Source: Cenococcum geophilum 1.58 (taxonomy: Eukaryota; Ascomycota; Dothideomycetes; Gloniales; Gloniaceae). From it: a stretch of DNA of 64,000 nucleotides. Shown here in pieces: positions 32,282 to 43,569 of this stretch (within the stretch, counting starts at the first letter, position 1; each line of letters begins with the position of its first letter). The notes beneath the pieces are model-generated. The model was given only the letters and a program-made list of their open reading frames with translations. It did not search any database and was not told the origin of the DNA. A program made the position numbers and the translations under genes. Location of the stretch: assembly GCA_001692895.1 (NCBI GenBank), contig KV748261.1, forward strand, positions 1 through 64,000. The letters run 5' to 3'.

Positions 32282-33132
32282 TTAAGACTTTGCTTTTGGC
32301 TGGGGCTCATACAAGCAGGCACGCGCGCCTCTCCATACTTCTTCGAGTATCTGACGTTTCGGGAGGAGGTTCTATAATGATATTAGCATACCCCCCTATA
32401 TTCAACCAGGGTTTGATAAAACATAGAGCCTTGAATACCGGAAATACAACCACAACATCATCTTCTCCTTGTACCACTATGGCAAGGTAAAACCGCACCT
32501 CAAAGCCCTTGAAAGCTTCGTGAATGAAAATGTCTTGTATCGAGGTGGCGGGTATAAAACGCGTTGTAGCAGTTGACAGATACGTTGGCGAGGATGCAGA
32601 GGTCTGGATACCTAGGCTTCGCAGAACGAGGAGAGATTCTTCTATGGTTCTCGACTGTGTAAGCACATGTCTTTGGTTCTTTGAGTTTCCAAGATAGTAC
32701 CGCTCGTAGTTTAAGACGTTAATTCAATTGGGAGGTGGATAGAGACATACCTGTATAACCCCTCCTACAAACCCCCCATAAAACCCCCAACGCCCCAGGT
32801 ATAAGCCACCTCCACTGCAGGCCTGTTGATACCCTGGTCGCGGCCTGTCCCGCCACAGTACCCAGCACCCATGTTGCAAGTTCCACCCTGGCTCCCTTAG
32901 ATACGTCTCCTCCTTCAATTGGGAATATTATGCGCCATTTTGCCCACAATAATGTCAATGCTGTTACCCCAAGAATAATGCGCACGATAATAGAAAAGTA
33001 GAAGAGTAGGTGTGCGGGTAGCGTGCGGGGCACTGGTCGCGTTGAGACTGTGAAGGAGATTGTAGACGGCGTAGGGCGGTAGGTGGTTAGACTTTGCGTA
33101 GCCGGAGAGGTGATACGGGCAAATATCTGCAT
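32282..33132 (-). CDS. GPI15: GPI-GlcNAc transferase subunit PIG-H (GPI15)
   Basis: Three exons join in phase: 33132-32751, 32641-32439 and 32371-32282, giving 224 aa. Two hydrophobic segments (LLFYFSIIVRIILGVTALTLLW and WLIPGALGVLWGVC) precede the conserved PIG-H domain: EESLLVLRSLGIQTS, FIPATSIQDIFIHEAFKGFEVRFYLAIVV, DDVVVVFP and, in the last exon, LPKRQILEEVWRGARACLYE. PIG-H is a subunit of the ER enzyme that transfers GlcNAc to phosphatidylinositol, the first step of GPI-anchor synthesis. The first intron (109 nt) is long for this genome; an acceptor at CCATAG gives the only in-phase join. The gene converges on PUS3 (stop-to-stop about 130 bp) and diverges from the SR-Hub1 gene. Confidence 0.88.
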
Positions 33133-33458
33133 GATCGTGCAAGTAGAATAGGAGGATAGCTGAATGAAAGATGCAGCGGGTGGTACAGGAGAGTTTGGAA
33201 TGGACTTTTGGTGTTTATACGTATTTTCTGGGGCACTTCAGCCCTACGGCAACAAGCGAGATGTCCAAGCTTCCGAGTTCCTGCGCTCGACATTTTATTT
33301 CCATAAACGTCCTGCCTGCAGCAGACTGTTGATCACTCTAGTACTCAAACTCTCTTTGCCATAGCAACTTCAAGCTCCCACCGTACATCCCATAATATAC
33401 ATTATCAGTAGCTCCTCAAACCACCCTCCCGTCTCTACACTAGCCACCAACCTCCACA
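33133..33458. promoter_or_regulatory. Bidirectional promoter region
   Basis: These 326 bp separate the start codons of PIG-H (minus) and the SR-Hub1 gene (plus). Both promoters must lie here. It contains CT-rich stretches just upstream of the plus-strand start (33390-33458), but no site could be named. Confidence 0.5.
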
Positions 33459-34211
33459 ATGGACACTGACGCACCAGCCTCCAAACCCTCCTCCGAGACG
33501 CCACCCCGCTCCCGCTCTCCACGCCGCTTGCCGTCCCCAACCCGCCGCCGCTCACGCTCGCCTCCTCGCCGCCCGCGTGATACGTACAGCTCTGGCTTCC
33601 GCTGGAAACAACACCGTCGCAACGACGAGGACCGCGACGAGGATAGGCGGTTAAACCGAGGTTACAGAGTGCAAGACAAGCGAGATAGGTCTCCACGGCG
33701 AGACCGATCCCCGCGACGAGACCGCTACAACCGCGGACGAGACAACGGAGAAGGGCGAGGCAGAGACCGGAGGGGTGAAGGGCGTGAGCGGACTGACCGA
33801 CGCGATGCTGGCGAGAGGCGAGACCGGAGGGAGAAGAAAGACCATAAAGATAAGGAGGCTACGAAAGTAGAGAAGCCTGCAGCTCCGGCCCCTAGTGGCG
33901 GGGCCGAGCCCATGATTGTTGTAACCGTCAACGACCGCCTGGGTACCAAAGCACAGATACCGTGTTTGGCGTCTGACCCTATAAAGCTCTTCAAAGCGCA
34001 GGTGGCGGCAAGAATAGGCCGGCAACCGCATGAGATTATGTTGAAGCGGCAGGGAGAAAGACCGTTCAAGGATCAATTGACTTTGGAGGATTACGGCGTT
34101 AGTAACGGTGTGCAGTTGGACCTGTGAGTATTTTGGTTCCCATCCTTCAATATTTATGGTCGTGCGTCACGATGCTGACTCATTTTTAGGGAGCTGGATA
34201 CTGGTGATTGA
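33459..34211 (+). CDS. SR-rich protein with C-terminal Hub1/UBL5-type ubiquitin fold
   Basis: Exon 1 (33459-34123) joins exon 2 (34190-34211) over a 66-nt intron, giving 228 aa. Residues 1-45 are RS/SP-rich (RSRSPRRLPSPTRRRSRSPP). Residues 60-140 are an RD/RE/RG-rich tract (RSPRRDRSPRRDRYNRGRD). Residues about 150-228 are a ubiquitin-like domain of Hub1/UBL5 type: MIVVTVNDRLGTKAQIPC, LFKAQVAARIGRQPHEIMLK and FKDQLTLEDYGVSNGVQLDL. Hub1 binds spliceosome components such as Snu66 non-covalently and tunes 5' splice-site use. The tail ends LDLELDTGD, so it lacks both the double-tyrosine end of Hub1 and a diglycine for conjugation. The SR-like N-terminus fits a splicing role; the fused form is the notable point. 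Confidence 0.85.
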
Positions 34212-34832
34212 GTCGCCAGGATACTATGAGTTGTTTGGATGGAATAGTTTGGGACTGAATACAGTTCGGTGAGATTAATAGGAGTCAATGGTGTGAACAC
34301 GGTTCTTAGTATAATGGCATAATCTAACAGCCTTACAAGGAACCTTACGCTGTGCCTATAACGTGACACTATAAAGCAAGTTGCGTTTTATAATGAATTG
34401 GACACAGTGCTCTTTACAAGGAGTAGTTCTTGAAATACTGCAATAAAGGGAGAAAAACAGTCTCCAATGCATCTCAAAACTACTAGAATGAAACAATGAT
34501 CCTCCCTTCTATTGTGCATAGTCACTAACAATTCACGTTATTGTGAGAAACGCCATTCGTAAAACACTTAAAAATCTGATGATACAGAAAGTTGAATGGA
34601 GGGGATACCTCTTATTAGCTAGAGCCGCAAGCAAAGAACCACGCAATATCCACAAAGAGGTAGCTATTTCGGTCGATCGCAAGCATACCATGATCGTATG
34701 CAGAGAAGAGAATAGAAGTGAAAAGCTTACAATTGTCCAGTCACTTAAGCTCTTTGGGGAACAACACTAAAAGATCTACGTTTCCGCGCTGCTTTTCGTC
34801 CGAGGCCTTTCTTTTCTTAGAGTACATCAACT
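34212..34832. other. Intergenic between convergent genes
   Basis: This interval separates the SR-Hub1 gene and the end of the minus-strand gene at 34833. A 75-codon frame at 34543-34770 has no recognisable family. Nothing else was seen. Confidence 0.5.
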
Positions 34833-36392
34833 TCAAATCGTTGACTGCCGCCTTCGTAATGCGTTTTCCTTCTTGGAGATAAGGGACAAGTTGACCGACA
34901 TATTGCCTTTCGGCTTGGCGCCCGCGATTTGCTCACGTAGTCCTTCCGGAAATCCAGGTTCGGAGGATTCAGTCTCCTGTCGATACAGCTGCTGAAGAAG
35001 TTTCCAGGAGCCTCGCAAACTACTCGCCTTTGCGCTGAGCCTTTTTTCGGTCGTATGGTTCACCACAACGGGGCGGCTGTTGAAAGTTGTTGGGAAGTAA
35101 TTGGCGGAGACTGTGCGATGTGAGCGACCACGTGAGGGCGCGTTGGGTGTCAAATACGCTGTCCCCATCACTAGGTCGACGATATCTGCACCAGAAGGCC
35201 GATCGCGCTCTGCGTCAATGGCTCGCTGTGCTTTCACCCGCATGTCTTCGATCACGACGCGTTTGAGACCTTTCTAACCAAATGGCTCACAAAATCAACT
35301 AGAAGAACCTCGATGACATCTACTCCCTGGTTTTTTGCTCGTGCCATGCGTAACCGCGTAGAATTGTGGTCTCGTTGGCCGTCTGATTTGCGGTCATTAC
35401 CTGAACCCAAAACAATTGGTTCTGGTTCGGTGTAGTCCTCGGGCTTTGGTATTTTAGAGAGAACAACATGCTCAGGGAGATACCGATGAGCGAGCCATTC
35501 GGTCTGGTAATTGTACTCATAATATTTGAACGCGTCGACTGGGTTGCCAAAAACCGCGTATAAAACTAGGCGGCGACGTCGATGAGGAATCAGCATTCCG
35601 GCTCTGAGTTCCTCACAGGCGTCGTGCACATCTCGGTCAATTCTTTCCAATATGTCATACCGACACTCATAGCCATCAAAGAATTCGGTAAGCCCCCCAT
35701 CGTAAGCCTTTGTGAGCTCAGGCGGCCGAAAGTCTGCGGTGAAAGTGACTGCCCCGTCGGGAATCACGCCGCGGATGTACCTAGCAGGCTTAGTGTAACC
35801 TTTCAGGAAATGCTTGTACGCTCGTAGAGGGGAGGCTGAGTTGAATTCTTCAACAAAAGCGGGAGCGTATTCGAGGAGCTCAGGATGAGCCCCAAGGAAC
35901 TGATCAATCTCGCACAAGAATCCAGGCGATACGCGACGTTTGGTGAGATGCTCCAACAAGTCGGGGTCATCACTCACCGCGAGCTGCTAGAACTAGAACA
36001 AAGGTTAGTTGACAACTCGAGTGAAACGCGTGTTGTCTTACACCATGTCGGCTGCTTGGCCGTGAGGAGGAGTGAGAAGATGGTAGTGGTCCATTACCAA
36101 AGTTCCAATCCCTTGAGTGCTCGGGCTGATGTCCGATATTTGATGTTTGAGTGCTCATCACAATATGCCGCTGTGCGTTCTTCCTTGTTCCAAGCGGAAT
36201 ATTATTTGATCCAGTCTTCTTATCAGGTCTTGTCACTGGCGGCGGAGCGCTATATAGTGGATCATCTGAAGGTACCTGTGCCATACTACTAGAACGAGTG
36301 GGATGGACTTGCTCACTAGAAGGGCTGGCGACTGATGATATGAGAGCTTCCCAACGCATTCTGTGACCGATGCTGGAAGCTGCGACATACAT
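34833..36392 (-). CDS. Unrecognised conserved protein (about 484 aa)
   Basis: Three exons join in phase: 36392-36042, 35986-35324 and 35273-34833. The first donor is GTAAGA, preceded by GGT, and the acceptor is the second of two adjacent TTCTAG sites; other choices run into a stop. The N-terminal 115 residues are disordered. The middle (about 125-285) looks folded and well conserved in character: LLEHLTKRRVSPGFLCEIDQ, AYKHFLKGYTKPARYIRG, FFDGYECRYDILERIDRDV, LIPHRRRRLVLYAVFGNP and WLAHRYLPEHVVLSKIPKP. The C-terminal part is basic (IEDMRVKAQRAIDAERDRPS, LISKKENALRRRQSTI). I do not recognise the family. The start is uncertain, since a further 5' exon could exist upstream of 36392. Confidence 0.68.
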
Positions 36393-36777
36393 TGAATCAT
36401 TCTGATACTTTCGGTGTAGGCCACCGTTGGATCATATATCAGTGGTAGCAAAATGTAAGGCCGCTGGCAGCACTAATGAGAAGATGCTGAGGAAGGAAAG
36501 TGAGCGGCAGCAAAAGAGAGGTGAGGTGAGAAAAAGGAAGTTGCAGAACGCCAACATGCTGCCGAGGCTAACTCGACACAGTGAAGAAAATTCGGTGACC
36601 TTGCAACAACTGACAACTTGCATGGCACCTTGCTATTATATTCTTGGAATAAATATCGTTGTTGACATTCGTTTCACAAATAATTAGGTATATACAAACC
36701 GTGGTCTCAACGCCTCCCTGGAAAATATGAATACTCCACGGTACAACTAGCAAGTACAAGTGAACAGAAGCTAAAGA
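36393..36777. other. Intergenic, no gene seen
   Basis: Short interval between two minus-strand genes; it probably contains the upstream region of the 484-aa gene and the 3' end of VMA6. Confidence 0.5.
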
Positions 36778-38034
36778 TCAGAACACGCTGATGTAATTCC
36801 CGATCCTCTCCTTCTGGTTTTGTGCTATGCATTCAGCTATCCATGTGATATTCCGGATTTCCTAGATCCAGTCAGTTAGATTAATTCGGAAGTGTCATAA
36901 AACCCAAAATCAGACATACCTGCTCTCTTAGCTTCACCCATGCATAGACTACAGCGTGGGTAAATTGTCGAGTGAACGCGAGCTTCGAAATCTCCATCTC
37001 CTTCTGATAAAACAAGTCTTCCAAACTTCTCGACTCACCACCCACACCCCCGGCCATGTTTCCGAGCCCGGATGCTCCACCTTGACTTAGACCAGTCTGA
37101 TCGAAGAAAGTTTTGTAGTCAGACACGCTCTCCACCGCGATCCGTACTCCCTCAACGTCATCCGCCCTCGATAACATGAGAGTACCCTCAGGGTATAGTC
37201 TCCCAAAATTGGGGTACAGCTTCTTTCTGTCAGCCTTCGACAACTCGGTCCCGAAAGAGTTCAGGGTGATGTTGATGCTTCTTCGATCTGCCTCGAACTC
37301 TAGCACCTCGGACATGACCTCCGATGTCGGTGTTCCAGCTATATCTGGATGTGTATTGACCCAGCTGTAAAAGTCTTCCAAGTAGTTCTTGTACAGGGTA
37401 TTACGAATGATCTCAATGTTCAGCTCGTCCAAGTCTTGGTGGCTGAGCGAGCCTTTGAAGTATGGTGCCAGCGGAGTTTCGATAAGAACGGAATTGTAAA
37501 GCTCTTCAATGTTGGTAGCGATGCACAAGACAGGCATAGTTTCGAACCAGCCTAATGGGTGGCATCTCTCCAACAGCTCTCGAGTATCGCGTTCATGAAG
37601 CGTGCCCGTGATCAGCAACGCAACGTTGTCGATCATATAGCCATAGGTAAGGTACTCCATAAACTTTGCCAAAGAACCTGTTGCGTTGGCCTGAAGATAG
37701 CGGAACTCGGAGACAAGCTTCTCAGTGGTCTTGTTTGCGAGGGCGGAGGTCGATGGGTTCGGCGGTAGAGAAGCCAGGAAGTCGCCATATGCCGGTGATA
37801 GCTGAAGCTTCACGTCTGTACAGGATCAGTACGAGACTCTTGTATATCAATGCTCATAAGCCTACCGTCTATTGTCTCGCATTGTGTCAGGTTGCTGTAA
37901 TTCTGGCTGGTAAGAAGTGCGTTGCGATATCCTCGCACGATGCCCTCGATATAGCTAAAAGCGATTAGTATGAGTCTATGAGATGAACAGACAGCTGCTT
38001 ACCCATTCTTAACATTGTAAAACAAGCCCTCCAT
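36778..38034 (-). CDS. VMA6: V-type ATPase subunit d (VMA6)
   Basis: Four exons join in phase: 38034-38003, 37954-37866, 37815-36920 and 36861-36778, giving 366 aa, the usual size. It opens MEGLFYNVKNGYIEGIVRGYR and ends [20 protein letters not shown] through to YISVF. Internal blocks such as LTYGYMIDNVALLITGTLHERD, CHPLGWFETMPVL and NTLYKNYLEDFYSW are diagnostic. Subunit d sits on the membrane-facing side of the V-ATPase, couples the V1 stalk to the Vo ring, and is needed for acidification of the vacuole and other compartments. A tiny 32-nt first exon followed by short introns is common for this gene in filamentous fungi. No defects were seen. Confidence 0.96.
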
Positions 38035-39115
38035 TGTGAAATGTAGGTTGCAGGGAAGAAAGCGATGGAGCTTGTCGTCAGTGCTGGAGGCGACCTCACT
38101 CTGCCTGCGAGGGCTATCAAGCTATCACGGGCCGCCGGTAATACTTCGGGTCATGGGGGACGCCCGCATGCTCTCATCGTCTGCAACTCCCTCGAAAGCG
38201 AAAACCGCCAGGTCCATCTGCACGCATTGACCCCTACTCCAGCAGAAAAGGTATGTTGCCAGGGGGAGCGTGTCCTGTTGGCGACATTCACAGGAGCGTC
38301 CTGTGATCACGTGATGGCTTTCTAGTATATAACGACTCCACTTTATGAAGTCTCCTACACGCCACCGCCCTCCCACATTGCATCGTGATAAAACATAAAG
38401 TCATCGTCAAATTCTTGGAACTTGCTCCAATTACACGATTACTCGGACAAGGCTCTAATATCCACCTAATTTTGAAAGTTTATCATAGTGATCTGATTTT
38501 AACTATTGGCTACCTCGTCCGCTTCTCCAAGGCCCCCCCGGAACCCTCCGTATCCATCTTCTCTCCAACTGGTTTTGCGCACGATTCCGTGCCACGCAAA
38601 TCGAAGCCCTTCGTGTTTGTCAGGCCGTGAGAAGGAAGTAGAGTTGACCGCGGTCGAGGTAGTTCGTTCCCTGGCTGCATTTGGGCTAGTTTGTGGGGAA
38701 GTTGAGGCGCAGTTATCTTCCGCCTCCACAAACCTCAAGCTAACTCCCTTCAAAGGTCAATATCTCTTTCGAAGCCACCATTGCTTGACAACCACGCTTG
38801 ATTTTTCCTTTTGAGATCAATTTGTGCTATGCAAATGTCCCAAGCCGCAGCATTACTAGTTTCTAGGCACTCCAGTGAACGGCAGCCTAGGTATTTATTA
38901 GGCAACAGGAATCTGCCTGGGATACATATTCTGCTAAATATCAGTCGTCTTTCAGATCGAAAGAATATCAGTCTACTCCTGGCTTCTGATATTTTGGAAT
39001 AACCCCGCACCATCCAAATTGCTCTTCATTGTCCTCTTTATCGAAGTGCTACAAATCTATTCGTTCAAAAATACTTTGACCTTACAACCCTCCACAACCC
39101 TCGCTCCTATTCATC
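38035..39115. other. Intergenic between divergent genes
   Basis: This 1.1-kb interval separates the starts of VMA6 (minus) and the VIT/vWA gene (plus). Open frames on either strand lack protein-like features. It contains the TATATAACG-like sequence at about 38325 and AT-rich stretches near 38930. Confidence 0.5.
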
Positions 39116-42100
39116 ATGGCAGGTTACATTTGCGGTTTTTACTACACAATCCCGAGCCCAAACCCTTGGGCGTACCCATCAAAGACCTATATCCCCCAGG
39201 TCTCGCTAGAATCACACACCACAATCCTCTCCACGACTTCACGAACAAAACTCACACAAAGCTTTGTCAATCCTTCAGAAAAGAAAGGTATCAAAGAAAT
39301 CAGGTATACTTTCCCGCTTTACGATGGTGTGAGCATCGTTGGCTTTACTTGTCGGGTCGGAAATCGTGTCATACTAGGCCAGGTGAAGGAGAAAGAAAAA
39401 GCCAAGAAAGTCTTCCAAGAAGCAATTGCACAAGGCCAGACAGCTGGTCTACTAGAACAATTACCCGAGGCTTCAGATGTCTTCACAACTAGTATTGGAA
39501 ACATACCTGCAGGCGCCGAGCTCATTGTTGAGATCACTTACCTTGGAGAGTTGAAACATGACGCTGAAGTCGATGGCGTCCGTTTTACCATTCCAACCGT
39601 AATTGCGCCAAGGTATGGAAACTACCCTGGCGAACTGGCCGAAGGTCTTACAAAGACAGCAAACGGAAAAGGAATTCAGATCACTGTAGACGCCGAAATG
39701 GCAGAGGGGTCCTTTATCCAACAGATGCGATCTCCAAGCCACCCCATCGCTGTGACTATGGGCACAACGTCCGTTGCACCAAATCTGGAGCCACAGATGT
39801 ACAGGAGCTCGGCAACTTTGAGCCTTGGTAGTGCTGAGCTTGATACAGATTTTGTTCTTCAAATCGTAGCAAAGGATGCGCAAGTGCCGAAGGCCATTCT
39901 GGAGACACACCCAACAATACCCAACCAGCGAGCACTGATGGCAACCCTTGTACCAAAATTCTCGCTCCCACCGGGAAAACCCGAAATTGTCTTCATTTGT
40001 GATCGAAGTGGTAGCATGGCTGGAAGCCGAATAACGAGTGCCGTTTCCGCCCTCAAAGTATTCCTTAAGTCTCTACCAATAGGCGTAAAATTCAACATCT
40101 GCTCATTCGGCTCGTCGTACTCATTTCTGTGGAAGAAGAGTAAATCGTACAGCCAAAGCAGCCTAGATGAGGCGGTTAAGCATGTCCAAAGTTTCCAGGC
40201 CAATTTCGGAGGCACGGAAATGTACCAACCAATGAAGGCGGCCATTGATCAGCGTTTCAAAGATATACCGCTCGAGATTATGCTACTAACTGATGGCGAG
40301 ATTTGGGACCAGCAAACCCTTTTCTCCTATCTCAACAAGGAGGTGATTGAGAGTAAGGCTCCCATTCGCGTCTTCACTCTTGGTATTGGCAATGGGGTTT
40401 CTCATGCATTGATTGAGGGCGTGGCAAGAGCTGGAAATGGCTTCTCACAAGCTGTTGGTGAGGGGGAGAAGATGGATAGCAAGGTTGTGCGCATGTTGAA
40501 GGGTAGCCTTACCCCTCATATTAACGACTATACCCTCGAAGTAAAATTCGAAGCAGAAGATGACGACTTTGAGATTATAGAAAAAGTCACGGACAGCTTA
40601 AGAGTGAAATTGAATATCACTGACAAAGAGATGAAGGCTAATGAAGAGGTATGTGCCCCATCCTTGGTTGATTTTCTTGCCCATACTAAGTAGCTTCAGA
40701 AGAAAAAACCAATCTCCCTATTTGATACGTCCGTGGATCTTGATAAGGAGGAGCCTGCCGCAGCCGACGACGACTCTGGCGAGACACGATATGCACATCT
40801 TCCTACTCTCGCCGTTCCAAATTTGCTTCAAGCGCCACACATTATTCCATCGTTGTTTCCCTTTAACCGAACTACTGTATACCTTCTTATCGGGCCAGAG
40901 TCCACACAAAAGAAACCCAAATCGGTAATCTTGCGAGGAACTTCTGCACATGGTCCCCTCGAACTCGAAATCCCAATTCAAGTCCAGGAGGCTCCCAGTG
41001 AAACGATTCACCAGCTCGCAGCTAAGAAAGCTATAGCCGAACTAGAGCAAGGCCGGGGCTGGATCACTCAAGCAAAGGATGAGTGTGGAAAGCTTATCAA
41101 AGAGAAGTTTGAAAGCCGCTTCGAGGATATGATGGAACGGGAGGCTGTTCGCCTAGGGGTGCAATTCCAGGTCGGAGGGAAATGGTGTTCGTTCGTTGCT
41201 GTCGAGAGTAACAATCGCGATGACGATAGCATGACCGAAGTCGAATGGCTGGACGTTCCGACTACGGCGGAGCAACAGCGACGAGGCAAGGATATCGCTG
41301 AAAGCCAAACGCGCGGCGGCCTCTTCGGGGGCTCCAGGGGGAGAGGGTCCCATAAAAAGAAAAAAGGGATGCCAGCGCCTGCAGCACAGGGGAACTCTGC
41401 ATCCTTGTTCACCTTTGGATCATCTGCACCAGCTCCTGGAGCGCCCCCAACAATGGCGCCTTCTGCATATCCCGGGTTCGGAGCATTTCAAGGTCCCGCG
41501 CCACCACCTCCTCCGGCAGCTCGAATGTCTTCTGTTGGGGCGTTAGGTGGGTCTCAAACACAGAGTCCTGCATTCGGTGCCGGCAGTGGAGCTGTATTCG
41601 GTGCTTCAGCGCCCCTGGCCCCCGCACAGCCCTCACTCTTCGGACAACAGCGCGCCTCTTCTACGGCAGCCTTTGGCATGCCAGCACAGCCGTCATTAGC
41701 TCTTCCCCAAGTCCAGGCAACAGGGTTTCTCCCAGGTGCCGCTCAGAACTCTCAATTATTCGGAAGTTCAGGGTCTACTATAAGCCTATTCGGTTGTTCA
41801 GCCGAACCTCCTGCTCTCACATACGAAGACGATTCCTCCAACAAAGCAGAGCTGGCGTCCGATATGAGCAAAAATCTATCGGCCGTTCTCGAGCGTGGCG
41901 AGCGCCTCGATACGCTGGCTGATAAGTCCGCCTCGCTCTCTAGTCAATCCAAAATGTTCTCTAAGCCGGTATCAAAACAGCAGTTAAAGTTTGGCGGGCT
42001 ATTTGGTGGACGCGCGAAGAGTGCAAATATCAGTAGGAAGGAGGAGCAGGCGAAAGAGAAGAAAAGCATCCCTAGCGGACCGAAGCTGGATGTGCTTATT

Positions 42101-42379
42101 GAACTGCAGACATTTGAGGGGTTTTGGGAGTGGGATGTGGCGCTGTTTGCTGTTATTAGTGTAAGTGAAAAGCAGGCAGAGCAGGTTGAGACACAGATTG
42201 GATATGGTAAGCAGGCCGTGGCAACCGCATTGGCGGTTGTATTCTTTGAGAGGAAGTTGAAGGGCGAGAAAGACGCATGGGAGTTGGTAGTTGAGAAGGC
42301 TAGAGGATGGCTAGAGGGCAATATTGGAGAGGATGGTGTGCACACCCTGATGGAAAAGGTCGTCGCGCTGGTTGGTTGA
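39116..42379 (+). CDS. VIT and von Willebrand factor A domain protein (1072 aa)
   Basis: Exon 1 (39116-40648) joins exon 2 (40694-42379), giving 1072 aa. Residues about 10-145 form a VIT domain (FVNPSEKKGIKEIRYTFPLY, FTCRVGNRVILGQVKEKEKA, NIPAGAELIVEITYLGEL). Residues about 285-470 form a vWA domain with an intact metal site: DRSGS near residue 295, the FGGTEMYQ threonine, and LLTDGEIWD. A beta-rich region follows. The segment at about 730-890 is Gly/Pro/Phe-rich with FG-type motifs (SLFTFGSS, AYPGFGAF, SLFGQQ, AAFGMPAQ). The last 90 residues (LIELQTFEGFWEWDVALFAV, then AVATALAVVFFE, WELVVEKARGWLEG) resemble the C-terminal vault-interaction part of PARP4. No PARP catalytic or BRCT region is present. 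Such VIT/vWA proteins are soluble and proposed scaffolds; function in fungi is unclear. Confidence 0.88.
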
Positions 42380-42729
42380 CGGGATGGGTTGCAATGAAAC
42401 TTATTGAGTAATGGGTCGATCATGTTTCCTGGCAGTGTCTTTTGAGGCGACTGTCCAGGAACCGTTTGGTAGGAATAGAAGAATACACTCTATGTTCAGC
42501 GCGATAAATAGCAAAATACTTATCTGAGGATTATTCTCTCTTACAACTCAGCATGCTGGATATGAAATAGTCGAACGAAGTCGGTAAGAACCGTAGACAG
42601 AGTCTGGTTACTAGGATATAATAGTGTTTAAGAACAATATGAAAATGAGGGTTTCTGATAACAACAGCTTCACAAATTTATTAGCCATGCCTTCTTCGAG
42701 CTTTGATTGCGACGCTGCACTGTTTTTGA
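42380..42729. other. Intergenic, no gene seen
   Basis: This is the 3' side of the VIT/vWA gene and the decayed end of the GST fragment. No coding features. Confidence 0.5.
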
Positions 42730-43009
42730 TCAGCCCTTTTTGAATAGGTCCGTGGTGCAGGTAGAGGGTGTGGGGACGATATGAGTTCTAGTGTGATTAA
42801 GATACTCGATAATGACTGGGGAGTCGTAAAGTGCTGTTCCATCCTCACGACCAAGGTCGGCATCTTTTGCGATAGGGTTCAAGAAGCGCAAGCCTGGATT
42901 AGTCCTAGGGTTTATAACCATGGTGTGAACTTGGGAGGTCAGATTTAGCTCCGAAGAAGCGATTCGACACTTCCGAGCGAAGGGAGACGAGAGAGACAAG
43001 AAGCTTCAT
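42730..43009 (-). pseudogene. Truncated glutathione S-transferase fragment
   Basis: The minus strand starts MKLL at 43009, then after a one-base frame change continues as SSPFARKCRIASSELNL, VINPRTNPGLRFLNPIAKD and DGTALYDSPVIIEYLNHTR. This is the N-terminal thioredoxin-like domain of a fungal GST, including the glutathione-site region DSP (cis-Pro/Ser motif). The frame ends soon after, and no C-terminal helical domain follows. The frame change near 42995 and the truncation indicate a relic. It lies next to a MITE (43082-43569), which could be connected with its loss. Confidence 0.75.
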
Positions 43010-43081
43010 TGTGGAGGCCATGACTAAAGCGGAAAAGAGGATGGCCGCGGACCGATGCATGTTCGGTATTTGCAAATCTAA

Positions 43082-43569
43082 GGGGCTGTCGGCTTCGGAA
43101 TCAATCTGAAGGCTTCAAAATATAATTAGTCTGGAGCCTAAATGTGAATCTAGCGTGATTATTTGGTTAAAACCTTTAGAATTAGCACTTGGGCATAAAA
43201 TTTTTTTTTTCCTTTTAACTCTAAAAAAACACGCTAAAAAGTTTGGTAACTTTACTATCCCTTGCAACGTCAAAATGGGTCGCCAGGTTATCGATAAGAA
43301 CCAACCAATCAGATTAGCTGGATTCGGTGCAGAAATTTGTGTATGTTCCCGCACAGACCACTTACTCTGAGGGCCCTGACGTTGCAAGGGATATAGCTTT
43401 TAATTGAAGGTTTTAGCATTAGAAAAATAAGGTGTCTTAAGCTCTTTATTTGAATTCTAGCTCGATTTAAAGCCTTTGGATTATAGAGTCACAGACGCGT
43501 ATTAAATCGGGAAGGAACGCGTCCTTTCTGCCAGCCTTTCGGTTAACACTTTTGCAACCGAACACACCC
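43082..43569. mobile_element. Harbinger/Tourist-like MITE, copy 2, with nested insertion
   Basis: The left end starts GGGGCTGTCGGCTTCGG and the right end is TTTTGCAACCGAACACACCC, imperfect inverses. TAA flanks both sides (43079-43081 and 43570-43572), a TWA-type duplication. The termini and interior blocks match copy 1 (22376-22699). A 134-bp element with its own perfect inverted repeats (43258-43391) is inserted in it, explaining most of the extra length. Confidence 0.75.
43258..43391. mobile_element. Mini TIR element nested in MITE
   Basis: Perfect 17-bp inverted repeats (TATCCCTTGCAACGTCA, 43256-43272 and 43377-43393) bound about 134 bp. The outermost TA on each side fits a TA target duplication. 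The interior holds no gene. A sequence similar to its left half occurs at 22322-22372, next to the other MITE. Confidence 0.78.

Noticed and set aside
33651..34076. Minus-strand frames opposite the SR-Hub1 gene
   Set aside because: They mirror the Arg-rich codons of the real gene.
43155..43370. 71-codon frame in the MITE
   Set aside because: It spans the junction of the MITE and its nested element and is not a gene.
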